The translations under genes were made by a program, and so were the position numbers. The notes beneath the pieces were generated by a model that saw nothing but the letters and a program-made list of their open reading frames with translations, had not been told where the DNA came from and searched no databases. DNA of 64,000 nt, from positions 34,002-98,001 of the forward strand of contig JAEWJB010000040.1 of the NCBI GenBank assembly GCA_023386795.1. The letters run 5' to 3'. Positions 1 through 8,305 of the stretch are shown here, one piece after another. Source of the stretch: Pseudomonadota bacterium. Lineage in GTDB: Bacteria > Pseudomonadota > Gammaproteobacteria > Xanthomonadales > Xanthomonadaceae. How positions within the stretch are numbered: position 1 is the stretch's first letter; each line of letters begins with the position of its first letter.

Positions 1-1
1 G

Positions 2-1012
2 TTCCATTTCATGATCCTGCGCGGCGTGCAGCAGGCCGCGGCGATCAACAAGATCGTCACCATTGCCAAGGTGATCCCGATCCTGGTGTTCCTGGTCATC
101 GTCGCGTTCGCGTTCAAGATGGACGTGTTCCGCTTCAACTTCTACGGCGGCGACCTCACCAACGGCGTGTTCGAGCAGGTCAAGGCGACCATGCTGGTGA
201 CGGTGTTCGTGTTCCTGGGCATCGAGGGGGCGAGCGTCTATTCGCGCTACGCCCGCGAGCGCAAGGACGTGGGCTTTGCCACCATCAGCGGCTTCCTCAT
301 CGTCACCACGCTGATGGTGCTGGTGACGCTGCTGCCCTACGCAGTGTTGCCGCGCGCGGACATCGCCGGCATGCGGCAGCCTTCGATGGCTGCACTGCTG
401 GAGGCGGTGGTCGGGCATTGGGGGGCGATCTTCGTCAGCGTCGGCCTGCTGATCTCGGTACTCGGCGCCTACCTGACCTGGTCGCTGATCTGCGCCGAGG
501 TGCTGTTTGCCGCCGCCCGCACCGGCGACATGCCGAAAGTGTTCGCGCGCGAGAACGCCAATGGGGTGCCCTCCGCCGCGCTGTGGGCGACCAACATCGT
601 GATCCAGCTCATCGTCATCAGCACCTACTGGTCGCGCGATGCGTTCTCGCTGATGCTCAACCTGACCAGCGCGATGTCGCTGATCCCGTTCCTGCTGGTG
701 GCCGCCTATGGCTGGCAGATCACCCGGCGCGGCGAGGGCTACGACGCGGCCGCTTCCACGCGCAACCGCGACCTGGTGCTGGCCGTGCTCGCCACGATCT
801 ACACCGTCTTCCTGCTCTACGCGGGCGGGGTGAAGTTCATCGTGCTCTCGGCGGTGCTCTATGCACCGGGCAGCCTGCTGTACTTCTGGGCACGGCGCGA
901 GCAGAACGCGCCGATCTTCACCAAGGTCTCCGATGGCGTGGTACTGGGGCTGGCGACGATCGGCCTGGTCGTGGGCGTGTGGTGGATCGCCACCGGCTAC
1001 ATCGAGATTTGA
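2..1012 (+). CDS. APC-family basic amino-acid antiporter (ArcD-like), 5'-truncated by window edge
   Basis: C-terminal part of an inner-membrane amino-acid transporter, probably an arginine/ornithine-type antiporter of the APC superfamily (basic amino acid/polyamine antiporter group). The reading frame is open to the left edge: residues FHF precede the first visible Met and match FHFLILRG inside the next gene, so the true start lies outside the window. About eight hydrophobic segments are visible. The signature stretch GIEGASVYSRYARERKDVG is shared with the downstream paralogue. The stop is followed 18 bases later by the paralogue, so the two are probably co-transcribed. Substrate is inferred from family and from arcA 6 kb downstream; agmatine or lysine cannot be excluded. 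Confidence 0.85.
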   Translation, partial: FHFMILRGVQQAAAINKIVTIAKVIPILVFLVIVAFAFKMDVFRFNFYGGDLTNGVFEQVKATMLVTVFVFLGIEGASVYSRYARERKDVGFATISGFLIVTTLMVLVTLLPYAVLPRADIAGMRQPSMAALLEAVVGHWGAIFVSVGLLISVLGAYLTWSLICAEVLFAAARTGDMPKVFARENANGVPSAALWATNIVIQLIVISTYWSRDAFSLMLNLTSAMSLIPFLLVAAYGWQITRRGEGYDAAASTRNRDLVLAVLATIYTVFLLYAGGVKFIVLSAVLYAPGSLLYFWARREQNAPIFTKVSDGVVLGLATIGLVVGVWWIATGYIEI

Positions 1013-1030
1013 GCCGGGCGATACGCGCCC

Positions 1031-2467
1031 ATGAGCCAGTTGGCCCCGAACAAGCAGCTCTCGCGGTTCGAGCTGACCGCGCTGGTGGTCGGCTCGATGA
1101 TCGGTTCGGGCATCTTCGCGCTGCCTGCCGCGTTCGGCCGAACGACGGGTATCTACGGCGCGCTGCTGGCGTGGGCCATCGCGGGCGGCGGCATGCTGTG
1201 CCTGGCGCTGGTGTTTCAGTCGCTGTCCCGACGCAAGCCGGCGCTGGATACCGGCATCTATGCGTATGCGCGCGCCGGCTTCGGCGATTACGCCGGTGTG
1301 CTATCCGCGCTGGGCTACTGGATCGGCTGCTGCCTGGCCGACGTTGCCTGCCTGATCCTCATCAAGGCCACCCTCGGGCAGTTCTTCCCGATACTGGGCG
1401 ATGGCTCGACGGCAGCGGCGATCGCAGCGGCTTCCGTGTTGCTGTGGGGCTTCCATTTCCTGATCCTGCGCGGCATCAAGCAGGCCGCACTACTCAACAC
1501 CATCGCCACGGTGGCCAAACTGGTGCCGATCGCGGTGTTCCTGTTCGTGGTCGCACGGGGTGTCCAGCGCGAGGTGTTCGCCTGGAACCTGTGGGGCAGC
1601 GAACCGCCGGGCGCCGCCACGCTGTGGTCACAGGTCCGGGGCACACTGCTGGTGACGGTGTTCGTGTTCGTCGGCATCGAAGGTGCCAGCGTGTATTCGC
1701 GCTTTGCCCGCGACCGCCGCGATGTCGGCGTGGCGACCGTGCTGGGTTTTCTCGGCGTGTTGTGCCTGCTGGTATTGGTGACGATCCTGTCCTACGGCGT
1801 CCTGTTGCGTCCTGACCTGGCCGCGTTGCGCAATCCGTCGATGGCGGGCGTGATGGAGGCGGTGGTCGGGCCCTGGGGCAGGGTATTCGTGAGCGTCGGG
1901 CTGCTGGTGTCGGTGCTGGGCAACTACCTGTCCTGGTCGCTGCTCGCCGCCGAAGTGCTGCACTCGGCGGCACTCAATGACGCCATGCCGCGCGGGCTGG
2001 CGCGCGAAAACGCCGCCGGCGTGCCGGCTGCCGCGTTGTGGCTGACCAACACGGTGATCCAGGTATTCCTGCTCGTGACCTGGTTCGCCGAATACGCTTT
2101 CACGCTGGCACTGAAGATGACCAGCGCGATGACCCTGGTGCCATACCTGCTGGTCGGTGCTTACCAGTTGAAACTGGCGTGGCGGGGCGAGACCTTCGAG
2201 GACGACCGCGCGGCCGTGCGCTCGCGCGCCGGTGTCATCGCGGCGGGCGCCACCGGCTATGCGTTGTTGATGCTGCTGGCTGGCGGCAGCCGCTACCTGC
2301 TGCTTTCCGCGCTGCTCTATGCACCCGGTTCGCTACTGTTCTTCCTGCGGCAGCGCGAGCGTGGTGCGGCCGGATTCAACCGCTACGAGGCCATCGCGTT
2401 CGTCCTGCTCTGTGCGGCGGCGCTGTGGGCGACGTGGGCGCTGGCCAGCGGCCGCTTGCGCCTGTGA
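1031..2467 (+). CDS. APC-family basic amino-acid antiporter (ArcD-like), tandem paralogue
   Basis: Complete 478-residue inner-membrane transporter, about the usual length for ArcD/AdiC-like APC antiporters, with roughly twelve hydrophobic segments. The first helix carries the family's unwound-helix glycine motif, seen as GSMIGSGIFALP near residue 25. GIEGASVYSRFARDRRDVG in the middle is nearly the same as in the preceding gene, so the pair is a tandem duplication that has since diverged. It is likely to exchange arginine for ornithine or a related cation. The TGA stop overlaps the GTG start of the next gene (GTGA), which indicates translational coupling. Confidence 0.88.
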   Translation: MSQLAPNKQLSRFELTALVVGSMIGSGIFALPAAFGRTTGIYGALLAWAIAGGGMLCLALVFQSLSRRKPALDTGIYAYARAGFGDYAGVLSALGYWIGCCLADVACLILIKATLGQFFPILGDGSTAAAIAAASVLLWGFHFLILRGIKQAALLNTIATVAKLVPIAVFLFVVARGVQREVFAWNLWGSEPPGAATLWSQVRGTLLVTVFVFVGIEGASVYSRFARDRRDVGVATVLGFLGVLCLLVLVTILSYGVLLRPDLAALRNPSMAGVMEAVVGPWGRVFVSVGLLVSVLGNYLSWSLLAAEVLHSAALNDAMPRGLARENAAGVPAAALWLTNTVIQVFLLVTWFAEYAFTLALKMTSAMTLVPYLLVGAYQLKLAWRGETFEDDRAAVRSRAGVIAAGATGYALLMLLAGGSRYLLLSALLYAPGSLLFFLRQRERGAAGFNRYEAIAFVLLCAAALWATWALASGRLRL

Positions 2468-4185
2468 AAGCGGCGCTGCCAGGGAGGGGGCGGTGGGGCC
2501 GACTGGCCACGAGCGCGCGCAGGCGCTTCGGTCGCCGGCCCTGCATCGCCGGCATGCTGCTGGCAACGCTGTTCTTCATCTGCTCGCTTTCCCCCAGCCT
2601 GATTCCCCGAGGTTCGATCGCACAGGGCCTGCTATCGGGCGTGTGCATGGCCGTGGGCTACGCGTTGGGCGCGGCGCTGCAATGGTTGTGGACCTACCTG
2701 CAACTGCCGCGCGTGCTCCGCCACGCGCGCCTGCGGCACTGGCCCAGCGTGCTGCTGGCGCTGTGCGCGGTGGCCGGCATCGCCACGTTATGGCTGGCGA
2801 GGGCGTGGCAGAACTCGGTGCGCGCAGTCATGGCGTTGCCGCCCATCGACGAAGCCTATTCGTTGCGCCTGCTGGTGGTGGCTGTGCTGACGTTGCTGGT
2901 GCTGCTGATTTTGGGCCGCCTGTTCGCATGGATCGCCGGTGGCGTGGGACGGCGCGCGCAGCGCGTCCTGCCACCGCGCGTGGCCCGGGTGCTCGGCGTG
3001 GCCGCGGCCGCGCTGTTGTTCGTGCTGGTGACCGACGGCGTGATCCTGCGCGGCGCGCTGCATGCCGTGGATGCCTCGTTCCGGCAGGCCGATGCGCTGA
3101 TCCCGCCGGATCGCGCGCCGCCGCAACTGCCCGGGCGCTCCGGCGGGCCCGGTTCGCTGCTGGCCTGGCCGGAGTTGGGCCGCACCGGGCGCGATTTCGT
3201 CAGCAATGGACCGACCATCGCCGACATCGAGGCCCATGGCGGCAAGGCCATGACGCCCATCCGTGTCTACGTGGGCCTGCCGGCGGCGCAGGATGCGCAC
3301 GCCCGGGCGCGCCTGGCCCTGCGGGAGCTGCAACGCCAGGGCGGATTCTCGCGTTCGATGCTCGTGATCATCACCCCGACGGGCACCGGCTGGGTGGACC
3401 CGGCGGCGATCGATAGCCTCGAATACCTGCAGCGCGGCGATGTCGCCAGCGTCGCGATCCAGTACTCCTACCTCTCCAGCCCGCTATCGTTGATGATCGA
3501 GCCGGGCTACGGCGAGGAAAGCGCGCAGGCATTGTTCGGCGAGGTCTACGGCTACTGGCGCACGCTGCCCAGGGCGCATCGCCCCCGGCTGTACGTCCAT
3601 GGCCTGAGCCTGGGCGCGATGAACTCCGAGCGCTCGATGACATGGTTCGAGCTGCTGGGCGATCCCATCGACGGTGCGCTATGGAGTGGCCCGCCGTTCG
3701 AAAGCCGCCATTGGCGCAGCTTCACTGCCGCGCGCGATCCCGCCTCGCCGCAATGGCTGCCCCGCGTCGGCGACGGGCGCTTCGTGCGCTTCATGAACCA
3801 GCGCGGCTCACCGCTGCCGCACGACACGCCTTGGGGGCCAACCCGGGTCGTGTACCTGCAGTACGCCAGCGACGCGATCACCTTCTTCGACGCCCGTGAT
3901 GCCTGGCGTCGGCCGGACTGGATGGCGCCGCCGCGCGCGTTCGATGTCTCGCCTTCGTTGCGCTGGTATCCGCTGGTGAGCATGTTCCAGCTGGCACTGG
4001 ACATGTTGCTGGCCGACGGCACGCCCATGGGCTATGGCCACGTCTTCGCGCCGTCGCATTACATCAACGCATGGCTGGAGGTCACCGGCGCGCGCGATTG
4101 GTCGCCGGCGCAACTGGAGGCGTTGCGCCGCCAGCTCGATGCCGAGCGCAACGCCCAGATCGAGGCCAACCGGCGCGCCGACTGA
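2464..4185 (+). CDS. Membrane-anchored alpha/beta hydrolase family protein (Abhydrolase_9 type)
   Basis: 573-residue protein. The N-terminal third has about four to five hydrophobic segments (roughly residues 28-48, 54-80, 94-112, 135-160, 178-198) and the C-terminal half is a soluble hydrolase domain. The nucleophile elbow GLSLG lies at residues 380-384, making Ser382 the likely nucleophile. The conserved family region LSPSLIPRGSIAQG follows the first helix. The GTG start is chosen because it forms a GTGA overlap with the preceding stop; an internal ATG at 2554 would lose the N-terminal basic region. The substrate is unknown. The membrane domain suggests an envelope lipid or ester substrate, but this is inference. 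Confidence 0.8.
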   Translation: MKAALPGRGRWGRLATSARRRFGRRPCIAGMLLATLFFICSLSPSLIPRGSIAQGLLSGVCMAVGYALGAALQWLWTYLQLPRVLRHARLRHWPSVLLALCAVAGIATLWLARAWQNSVRAVMALPPIDEAYSLRLLVVAVLTLLVLLILGRLFAWIAGGVGRRAQRVLPPRVARVLGVAAAALLFVLVTDGVILRGALHAVDASFRQADALIPPDRAPPQLPGRSGGPGSLLAWPELGRTGRDFVSNGPTIADIEAHGGKAMTPIRVYVGLPAAQDAHARARLALRELQRQGGFSRSMLVIITPTGTGWVDPAAIDSLEYLQRGDVASVAIQYSYLSSPLSLMIEPGYGEESAQALFGEVYGYWRTLPRAHRPRLYVHGLSLGAMNSERSMTWFELLGDPIDGALWSGPPFESRHWRSFTAARDPASPQWLPRVGDGRFVRFMNQRGSPLPHDTPWGPTRVVYLQYASDAITFFDARDAWRRPDWMAPPRAFDVSPSLRWYPLVSMFQLALDMLLADGTPMGYGHVFAPSHYINAWLEVTGARDWSPAQLEALRRQLDAERNAQIEANRRAD

Positions 4186-4204
4186 CGGGCCGGCGCCGGT
4201 CGTG

Positions 4205-4858
4205 TCAGCGGTTGCGGGCCGGCAGTTCGGCCAGCGTCTGCGCGGCAATCGCATCCAGCCGGGCCTGGCTGCCATCGCTGCGTCGCACCGTGCCGCGGTT
4301 GATGCCGCCCCACAGCACGCGGGCCGAACGCGGATCGACCGCCTCGACCTGCAGTGCGCCTTCCACATAGCTCACCCGACGCATGTCCAGCGTCAGCGAG
4401 CCATCGTTGCCGGGCACCACCAGCTGCGAGCAGCCGCTGCTGGTGCACTGGATGGCATTCATGCGCGTCGGACCGCTGCCACCGCCTTGCGCGGCAGGCA
4501 CCATGCGTTCCTGGTCGCGCACGCCAACGCGGTAGGCGGCCAGCCAGTCGGCCTGCGCCGCGTCCTCCACGCGCTGGTAGCCCTTGGCGGCCAATGCGCT
4601 GTCCATCGCGTTGCGGAGGCGCTGGCGGAATGCGGTATCGAGCACGCGAGGGTCAGCCTGCTCGGTGTATTCGGTGGGCATGGGGGCCCAGGCATAGCGC
4701 GCACCGGGCAATTGCGTGGCTGCCACCGTGACTTGCACGGCACTGCCCTGCGGCGCGCCTGCGCCTCCGTCCGTGGCGCAGGCGGACAACCCCGCCGCCA
4801 GCAGCGTGGCGGCCATCAGGCGGGGGAGGGAAGAGCGGCGGGGTACGGCAGCATGCAT
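4205..4858 (-). CDS. DUF4136-family lipoprotein
   Basis: 217-residue predicted lipoprotein. A basic N-terminus and hydrophobic stretch end in the lipobox LSAC (Cys27), so it should be processed by signal peptidase II and held in the envelope. The rest resembles DUF4136: an alpha/beta domain with RYAWAP, a DPRVLDTAFRQRLRNAMDSALAAKGY helix region and an ADWLAAYRVGV strand. Function of the family is unknown. It converges on the hydrolase gene with only about 19 bases between the stops. Confidence 0.8.
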   Translation of the reverse strand: MHAAVPRRSSLPRLMAATLLAAGLSACATDGGAGAPQGSAVQVTVAATQLPGARYAWAPMPTEYTEQADPRVLDTAFRQRLRNAMDSALAAKGYQRVEDAAQADWLAAYRVGVRDQERMVPAAQGGGSGPTRMNAIQCTSSGCSQLVVPGNDGSLTLDMRRVSYVEGALQVEAVDPRSARVLWGGINRGTVRRSDGSQARLDAIAAQTLAELPARNR

Positions 4859-4891
4859 GGTCCAGGCTCCATCGGCAGGAAGGGAAGGTTG

Positions 4892-5446
4892 TCAGCGGCC
4901 CGCAGGTGGCGCGGGTGCAGCGGGGGCGGAAGGCGTACGGGGCGAGATGCGGTCCGAAATGGCCAGCACCAGCGCCGAAAGCATGAGCGTGCCGTGGATG
5001 ACCGTCATCCAGATCAGCGTGTAGCGGTTCATGGGCGCGCCTTCCTCCAGTTTCATGAAGATGCGCAGCAGCGCGATGGCGGAGATGGCGGTGATCGAGC
5101 CCATCAACTTCATCTTCATCGCGCCGAAGTCCACCGTTCCCATCCATGACGGGCGCTTTTCCTCGCCGGAATCGATGCGTGCCACGAAATTCTCGTAGCC
5201 GGCGAGGGTGACGATCAGCAGCAGGTTGGCCACCAGCGACAGGTCGATCAACGCCAATGCCATCAGGATCACACTCGTGGGCGTGAGCTCCAGCAGGTGC
5301 GCCAGGTGCCAGAACAACTCGCGCAGGAACACGAACAGCAGCGCGACCAGCGCCAACACCAGTCCGAAATAGAACGGCGCCATCACCCAGCGCGCATCGA
5401 ACAGGCTGCGCGAAAGGATGCGATTGAGCCAGGAGCCGGCGCTCAT
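4892..5446 (-). CDS. UPF0114/YqhA-family inner-membrane protein
   Basis: 184-residue membrane protein of the YqhA (TIGR00645-like) family, whose function is not established. About four hydrophobic segments are visible, starting with APFYFGLVLALVALLFVFL, followed by a long ILMALALIDLSLVANLLLIV helix. The conserved polar loop ENFVARIDSGEEKRPSWMG is characteristic of the family. Start: ATG giving MSAGSWLNR is preferred because family members begin just before the R-L-F-D-A-R-W segment; the frame is open further upstream to 5596, but that extension is Arg/Pro-rich and looks non-coding. Confidence 0.85.
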   Translation of the reverse strand: MSAGSWLNRILSRSLFDARWVMAPFYFGLVLALVALLFVFLRELFWHLAHLLELTPTSVILMALALIDLSLVANLLLIVTLAGYENFVARIDSGEEKRPSWMGTVDFGAMKMKLMGSITAISAIALLRIFMKLEEGAPMNRYTLIWMTVIHGTLMLSALVLAISDRISPRTPSAPAAPAPPAGR

Positions 5447-5513
5447 CGCACGCGTACCCACGACGGCCGCGGCGAGCCGCGCACAGGCGCAGTGCGGCGC
5501 GCGCCCGACCCGC

Positions 5514-6017
5514 TCAAGGCATGCCACCGGTATCGGTGGCGCCTTCCTCCGGCTCCGGTTGCACGTCCTGCGGTCGATCGGTGAACTGTGCCTCACGGAT
5601 CTCGTGCTTGGCTTCGCGCAGCGCTTGCCCGTCCAGCGGGCGGATGCGGCTGATGCGGCAACCCGGCGACACCGAGCTGAGCGTGCCCGGCGAGCGGATG
5701 ATCACGCTGTCGAAGCGCGCGGACACCGTGCCGAACTGGTTGGTGATGCTGATGCTCTGTGCCGAGGACAAGCCACTGCAGCGGCTGCGGAACTCCAGCA
5801 GGTGGCCCCGGCTGGCGCTGCTCCACAGCGCCATGGCCTGGTCGCCGAGCGGTGTCCAGTCGCTTCGCCGCACCATGCGGTTGAGCTGCAGCGAGGGCAC
5901 CGGCGCGCCGGCGTGCTGCTGGTACAGCGCCAGGCGCTGGTCGGGTGTCATGGTGGACGTATGCGCGCAGCCCGCCAGCAGGACGGCGAGCACGCTCAGG
6001 GCAAGGACCTGGCGCAT
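5514..6017 (-). CDS. DUF6491-family lipoprotein
   Basis: 167-residue small lipoprotein. The signal MRQVLALSVLAVLLAGC ends in the lipobox LAGC (Cys17). The body shows the DUF6491 pattern: a WTPLGDQAMALW strand, a following LLEF strand, paired cysteines around the SISITNQFGTVSARFDSVI segment, and a CRISRIRPLD end. This family is common in Xanthomonadaceae and has no assigned role. The C-terminal tail is acidic and Pro/Gln-rich. The gene lies in the same minus-strand group as the flanking small envelope genes but has its own gaps of 47-67 bases. Confidence 0.75.
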   Translation of the reverse strand: MRQVLALSVLAVLLAGCAHTSTMTPDQRLALYQQHAGAPVPSLQLNRMVRRSDWTPLGDQAMALWSSASRGHLLEFRSRCSGLSSAQSISITNQFGTVSARFDSVIIRSPGTLSSVSPGCRISRIRPLDGQALREAKHEIREAQFTDRPQDVQPEPEEGATDTGGMP

Positions 6018-6064
6018 GTCGGGCTCCTAGTGCGTGGTGCCGCCGTGCAGGCCGGCGGCTTGAT

Positions 6065-6526
6065 TCAGCGGGTCACGCGGGTGGTGACCCCGTCGCTGGC
6101 GACCTGTACGCGATCACCCACGCGGAAGTCATTGGGCTGTCCGTCCTGGGTCACCGCAATAGTGCGTCCGGACTGGTCCAGGCGCACCGTCACCTCCACG
6201 CCGGCGCGGGCCGAGCGCGACATGGCGTTGCCCGCCGCGCCACCGGCCACCGCGCCGGCCACCGCGCCGGCCGCATTGGCGCGGCTGCTGCCACCGATGG
6301 TACTGCCGGCGATGCCGCCCAATACCGCGCCGGTCGTGGTGCCCACGCCGCGGGAGTCGTTCTGGATCGTGACCTGTCGTACCGCCTCGACCACGCCCCA
6401 TTCGACACTCTGGGCGCGCCCGACTTCGGAACGATTGAAGGTGGTGGGTGTGGTGTGCGTTGCACAGCCGGCCATCGTGGCCAGCACGAGCAAGCCGGTC
6501 GCACGTGCAAGATGCTTGGTGCTCAT
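6065..6526 (-). CDS. Glycine-zipper outer-membrane lipoprotein (SlyB-like)
   Basis: 153-residue lipoprotein with lipobox MAGC (Cys20) after a short hydrophobic signal. The centre contains a glycine zipper, TTGAVLGGIAGSTIGG followed by AAGAVAGAVAGGAAGNA, as in SlyB/OmpA-associated lipoproteins. A C-terminal SH3-like segment (VTVRLDQSGRTIAVTQDGQ...VGDRVQV) is typical of the family. The start ATG giving MSTKHLARATG is chosen because it places the signal peptide directly at the N-terminus; the open frame extends 34 codons further upstream. It probably acts in outer-membrane integrity, by analogy with SlyB. Confidence 0.82.
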   Translation of the reverse strand: MSTKHLARATGLLVLATMAGCATHTTPTTFNRSEVGRAQSVEWGVVEAVRQVTIQNDSRGVGTTTGAVLGGIAGSTIGGSSRANAAGAVAGAVAGGAAGNAMSRSARAGVEVTVRLDQSGRTIAVTQDGQPNDFRVGDRVQVASDGVTTRVTR

Positions 6527-6949
6527 CGAGGTTTCTCCCAACGCATGCGGGTGGATGAAACGATTCGCCCCCGGCTGCCATGCCCCCTTCATCCGCCGGC
6601 AAGAGGCACTAACGCCTTCTTGCGTCAAACCAACGTGAATAACGCGGCGTGCCGGAAATGCGTCAAGGATTCTTCACGACGCAGTGACACCAGCGGCATT
6701 TACTCTCGGTTCACTCCGTCGCCGACAGCGCGCCCGCGTTGCCCTCGATATCGCGACCCACGCAAGGCCGAGCTCTCGCCGCGATGCGCGTTGCATCGCA
6801 ATGAATGGAATCGCCAGGGAAGCACCACGCCTTCCTTCAGCGGCCCGCCGCGCCAGGCCCCTCCACGCCGACGCATGCCCGCCTGAGGCTTCCCGCGTTC
6901 CGCCCGTCCGGCGGCGCCCCCGCCGGCTCCCTCCAGGAGATCGCGTCCC
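6527..6949. promoter_or_regulatory. Intergenic region between divergent lipoprotein gene and arcA
   Basis: About 420 bases without a convincing gene. Positions 6600-6720 are less GC-rich than their surroundings and are the likeliest place for divergent promoters. A perfect 7-bp inverted repeat (GCGATGC, 5-base spacer, GCATCGC) lies at 6781-6799. A ribosome-binding site AGGAG sits about 12 bases before the arcA ATG. No match to an Anr/FNR box (TTGAT-N4-ATCAA) was seen, although arc operons are often controlled that way. Short open frames crossing this region are Arg/Pro-rich and not credible. Confidence 0.5.
6781..6799. promoter_or_regulatory. 7-bp inverted repeat upstream of arcA (possible operator)
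   Basis: Arms GCGATGC and GCATCGC are exact reverse complements separated by GCGTT. The element lies about 150 bases upstream of the arginine deiminase start. It could be an operator or an mRNA leader hairpin; the sequence alone does not say which. Confidence 0.35.
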
Positions 6950-8197
6950 ATGTCCAAGCCACAGAAGTACGGCGTCCATTCCGAGGTGGGCCAGCTGCGC
7001 AAGGTGCTGGTCTGCGCCCCTGGCCTGGCGCACACGCGCCTGACCCCGCGCAACAAGGACGAGTTGCTGTTCGACGACATCATGTGGGTGGACAACGCCA
7101 AGCGCGACCACTTCGACTTCATGGCCAAGATGCGCGACCGCGGCGTCGAGGTGCTGGAGATGCACAACCTGCTGGCCGACACGATGGCGCTCCCGGAAGC
7201 GCGCGCGTGGGTGCTGGACCACCAGGTCAACGCCAACGAAGTCGGCCTGGAATTCATGTCCGAAGTGCGCGCCTACCTGGAGAGCCTGGCACCGCGCGAT
7301 TTGGCCGAGATCCTGATCGGCGGGTTGAGCGCGCGCGAATTGCCGGACGACTTCTCCAGCAGCACGCTTTCGGTGGCGCGCGAGCATCCGGAGGTGGTGG
7401 GCTACCTGCTGCCGCCTTTGCCCAACACCCTGTACACCCGGGACACCACCTGCTGGATCTACGAGGGCGTGACCCTCAATCCGCTGTACTGGCCGGCGCG
7501 GCACGAGGAAACCATCCTCACCACGTGCATCTACAAGTTCCACCCGGACTTCGCCAGCGCAGATTTCCCGATCTGGTACGGCGACCCTACCCAGGACCAC
7601 GGCAATGCGACGCTGGAAGGCGGTGACGTGATGCCCGCCGGCAATGGCGTGGTGCTGGTGGGCATGAGCGAGCGCACCTCGCGCACGGCGATCACCCAGC
7701 TGGCGCAATCGCTGTTCAAGCACCAGGGCGCCACGCGCGTGATCGCCGCCTCGATGCCCCGCCTGCGCTCGGCGATGCACCTGGATACCGTGTTCACCTT
7801 CGCCGACCGCGACGTGGCCACGATCTACAGCGGCATCGTCGACCAGATCAAGCCGATATCGCTGTATCCCAGCGACAAGGCGCCGGGCTTCGAGGTGGTC
7901 TTCGAGGACAAGCACTTCACCGAGGTGGTGGCCGAAGCACTGGGCCTGAAGAAGCTGCGGCTGGTGGAATCGGACGAGTACTACGGCGCCGAGCGCTCGC
8001 AGTGGAACAGCGGCAACAACCTGGTGGCCCTGTCGCCGGGCGTGGTGGTGGCCTACGACCGCAACACCTCCACCAATACCGCGTTGCGCAAGGAAGGCAT
8101 CGAGGTCATCACCATCGTCGGCGCCGAACTCGGCCGCGGCCGTGGCGGCGGCCACTGCATGACCTGTCCGCTGGTGCGCGACGCCGTGGACTTCTGA
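6950..8197 (+). CDS. arcA: Arginine deiminase
   Basis: 415-residue cytoplasmic enzyme that hydrolyses L-arginine to citrulline and ammonia, the first step of the arginine deiminase pathway. All expected catalytic residues are visible: Asp165 (LYTRD), Glu223 (LEGGDVMP), His277 and Asp279 (MHLDTVF), and the nucleophile Cys403 in [13 protein letters not shown] near the C-terminus. Length matches the Pseudomonas enzyme (418). Start ATG is preceded by AGGAG. Ornithine carbamoyltransferase and carbamate kinase do not follow; an RND pump operon does. The two ArcD-like antiporters at the left edge are the plausible transport partners, separated by minus-strand genes. Confidence 0.95.
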   Translation: MSKPQKYGVHSEVGQLRKVLVCAPGLAHTRLTPRNKDELLFDDIMWVDNAKRDHFDFMAKMRDRGVEVLEMHNLLADTMALPEARAWVLDHQVNANEVGLEFMSEVRAYLESLAPRDLAEILIGGLSARELPDDFSSSTLSVAREHPEVVGYLLPPLPNTLYTRDTTCWIYEGVTLNPLYWPARHEETILTTCIYKFHPDFASADFPIWYGDPTQDHGNATLEGGDVMPAGNGVVLVGMSERTSRTAITQLAQSLFKHQGATRVIAASMPRLRSAMHLDTVFTFADRDVATIYSGIVDQIKPISLYPSDKAPGFEVVFEDKHFTEVVAEALGLKKLRLVESDEYYGAERSQWNSGNNLVALSPGVVVAYDRNTSTNTALRKEGIEVITIVGAELGRGRGGGHCMTCPLVRDAVDF

Positions 8198-8211
8198 GGA
8201 CCCGGGCCTCG

Positions 8212-8228
8212 CCGGCATGGCCTGCCGG
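8212..8228 (+). terminator. Hairpin after arcA (possible terminator)
   Basis: Inverted repeat CCGGCA-TGGCC-TGCCGG, 15 bases after the arcA stop. The stem is perfect but no clear T-run follows, so it may be only a weak terminator or an mRNA-stabilising hairpin. Confidence 0.3.
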
Positions 8229-8305
8229 GAGGTCGCAGTGGGGGCACGGGCCAGGTTCGGCGGCCGCTTGGGGGAAGCGGCGAGGGCAGCCGGAGGTATC
8301 GCGGC

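Noticed and set aside
6527..6949. Anr/FNR box controlling arcA
   Set aside because: No TTGAT-N4-ATCAA-like sequence in the leader; the nearest candidates lack the dyad.
6684..7043. Possible 119-residue gene upstream of arcA
   Set aside because: Arg/Pro-rich, overlaps the start of arcA in another frame, no ribosome-binding site or family.
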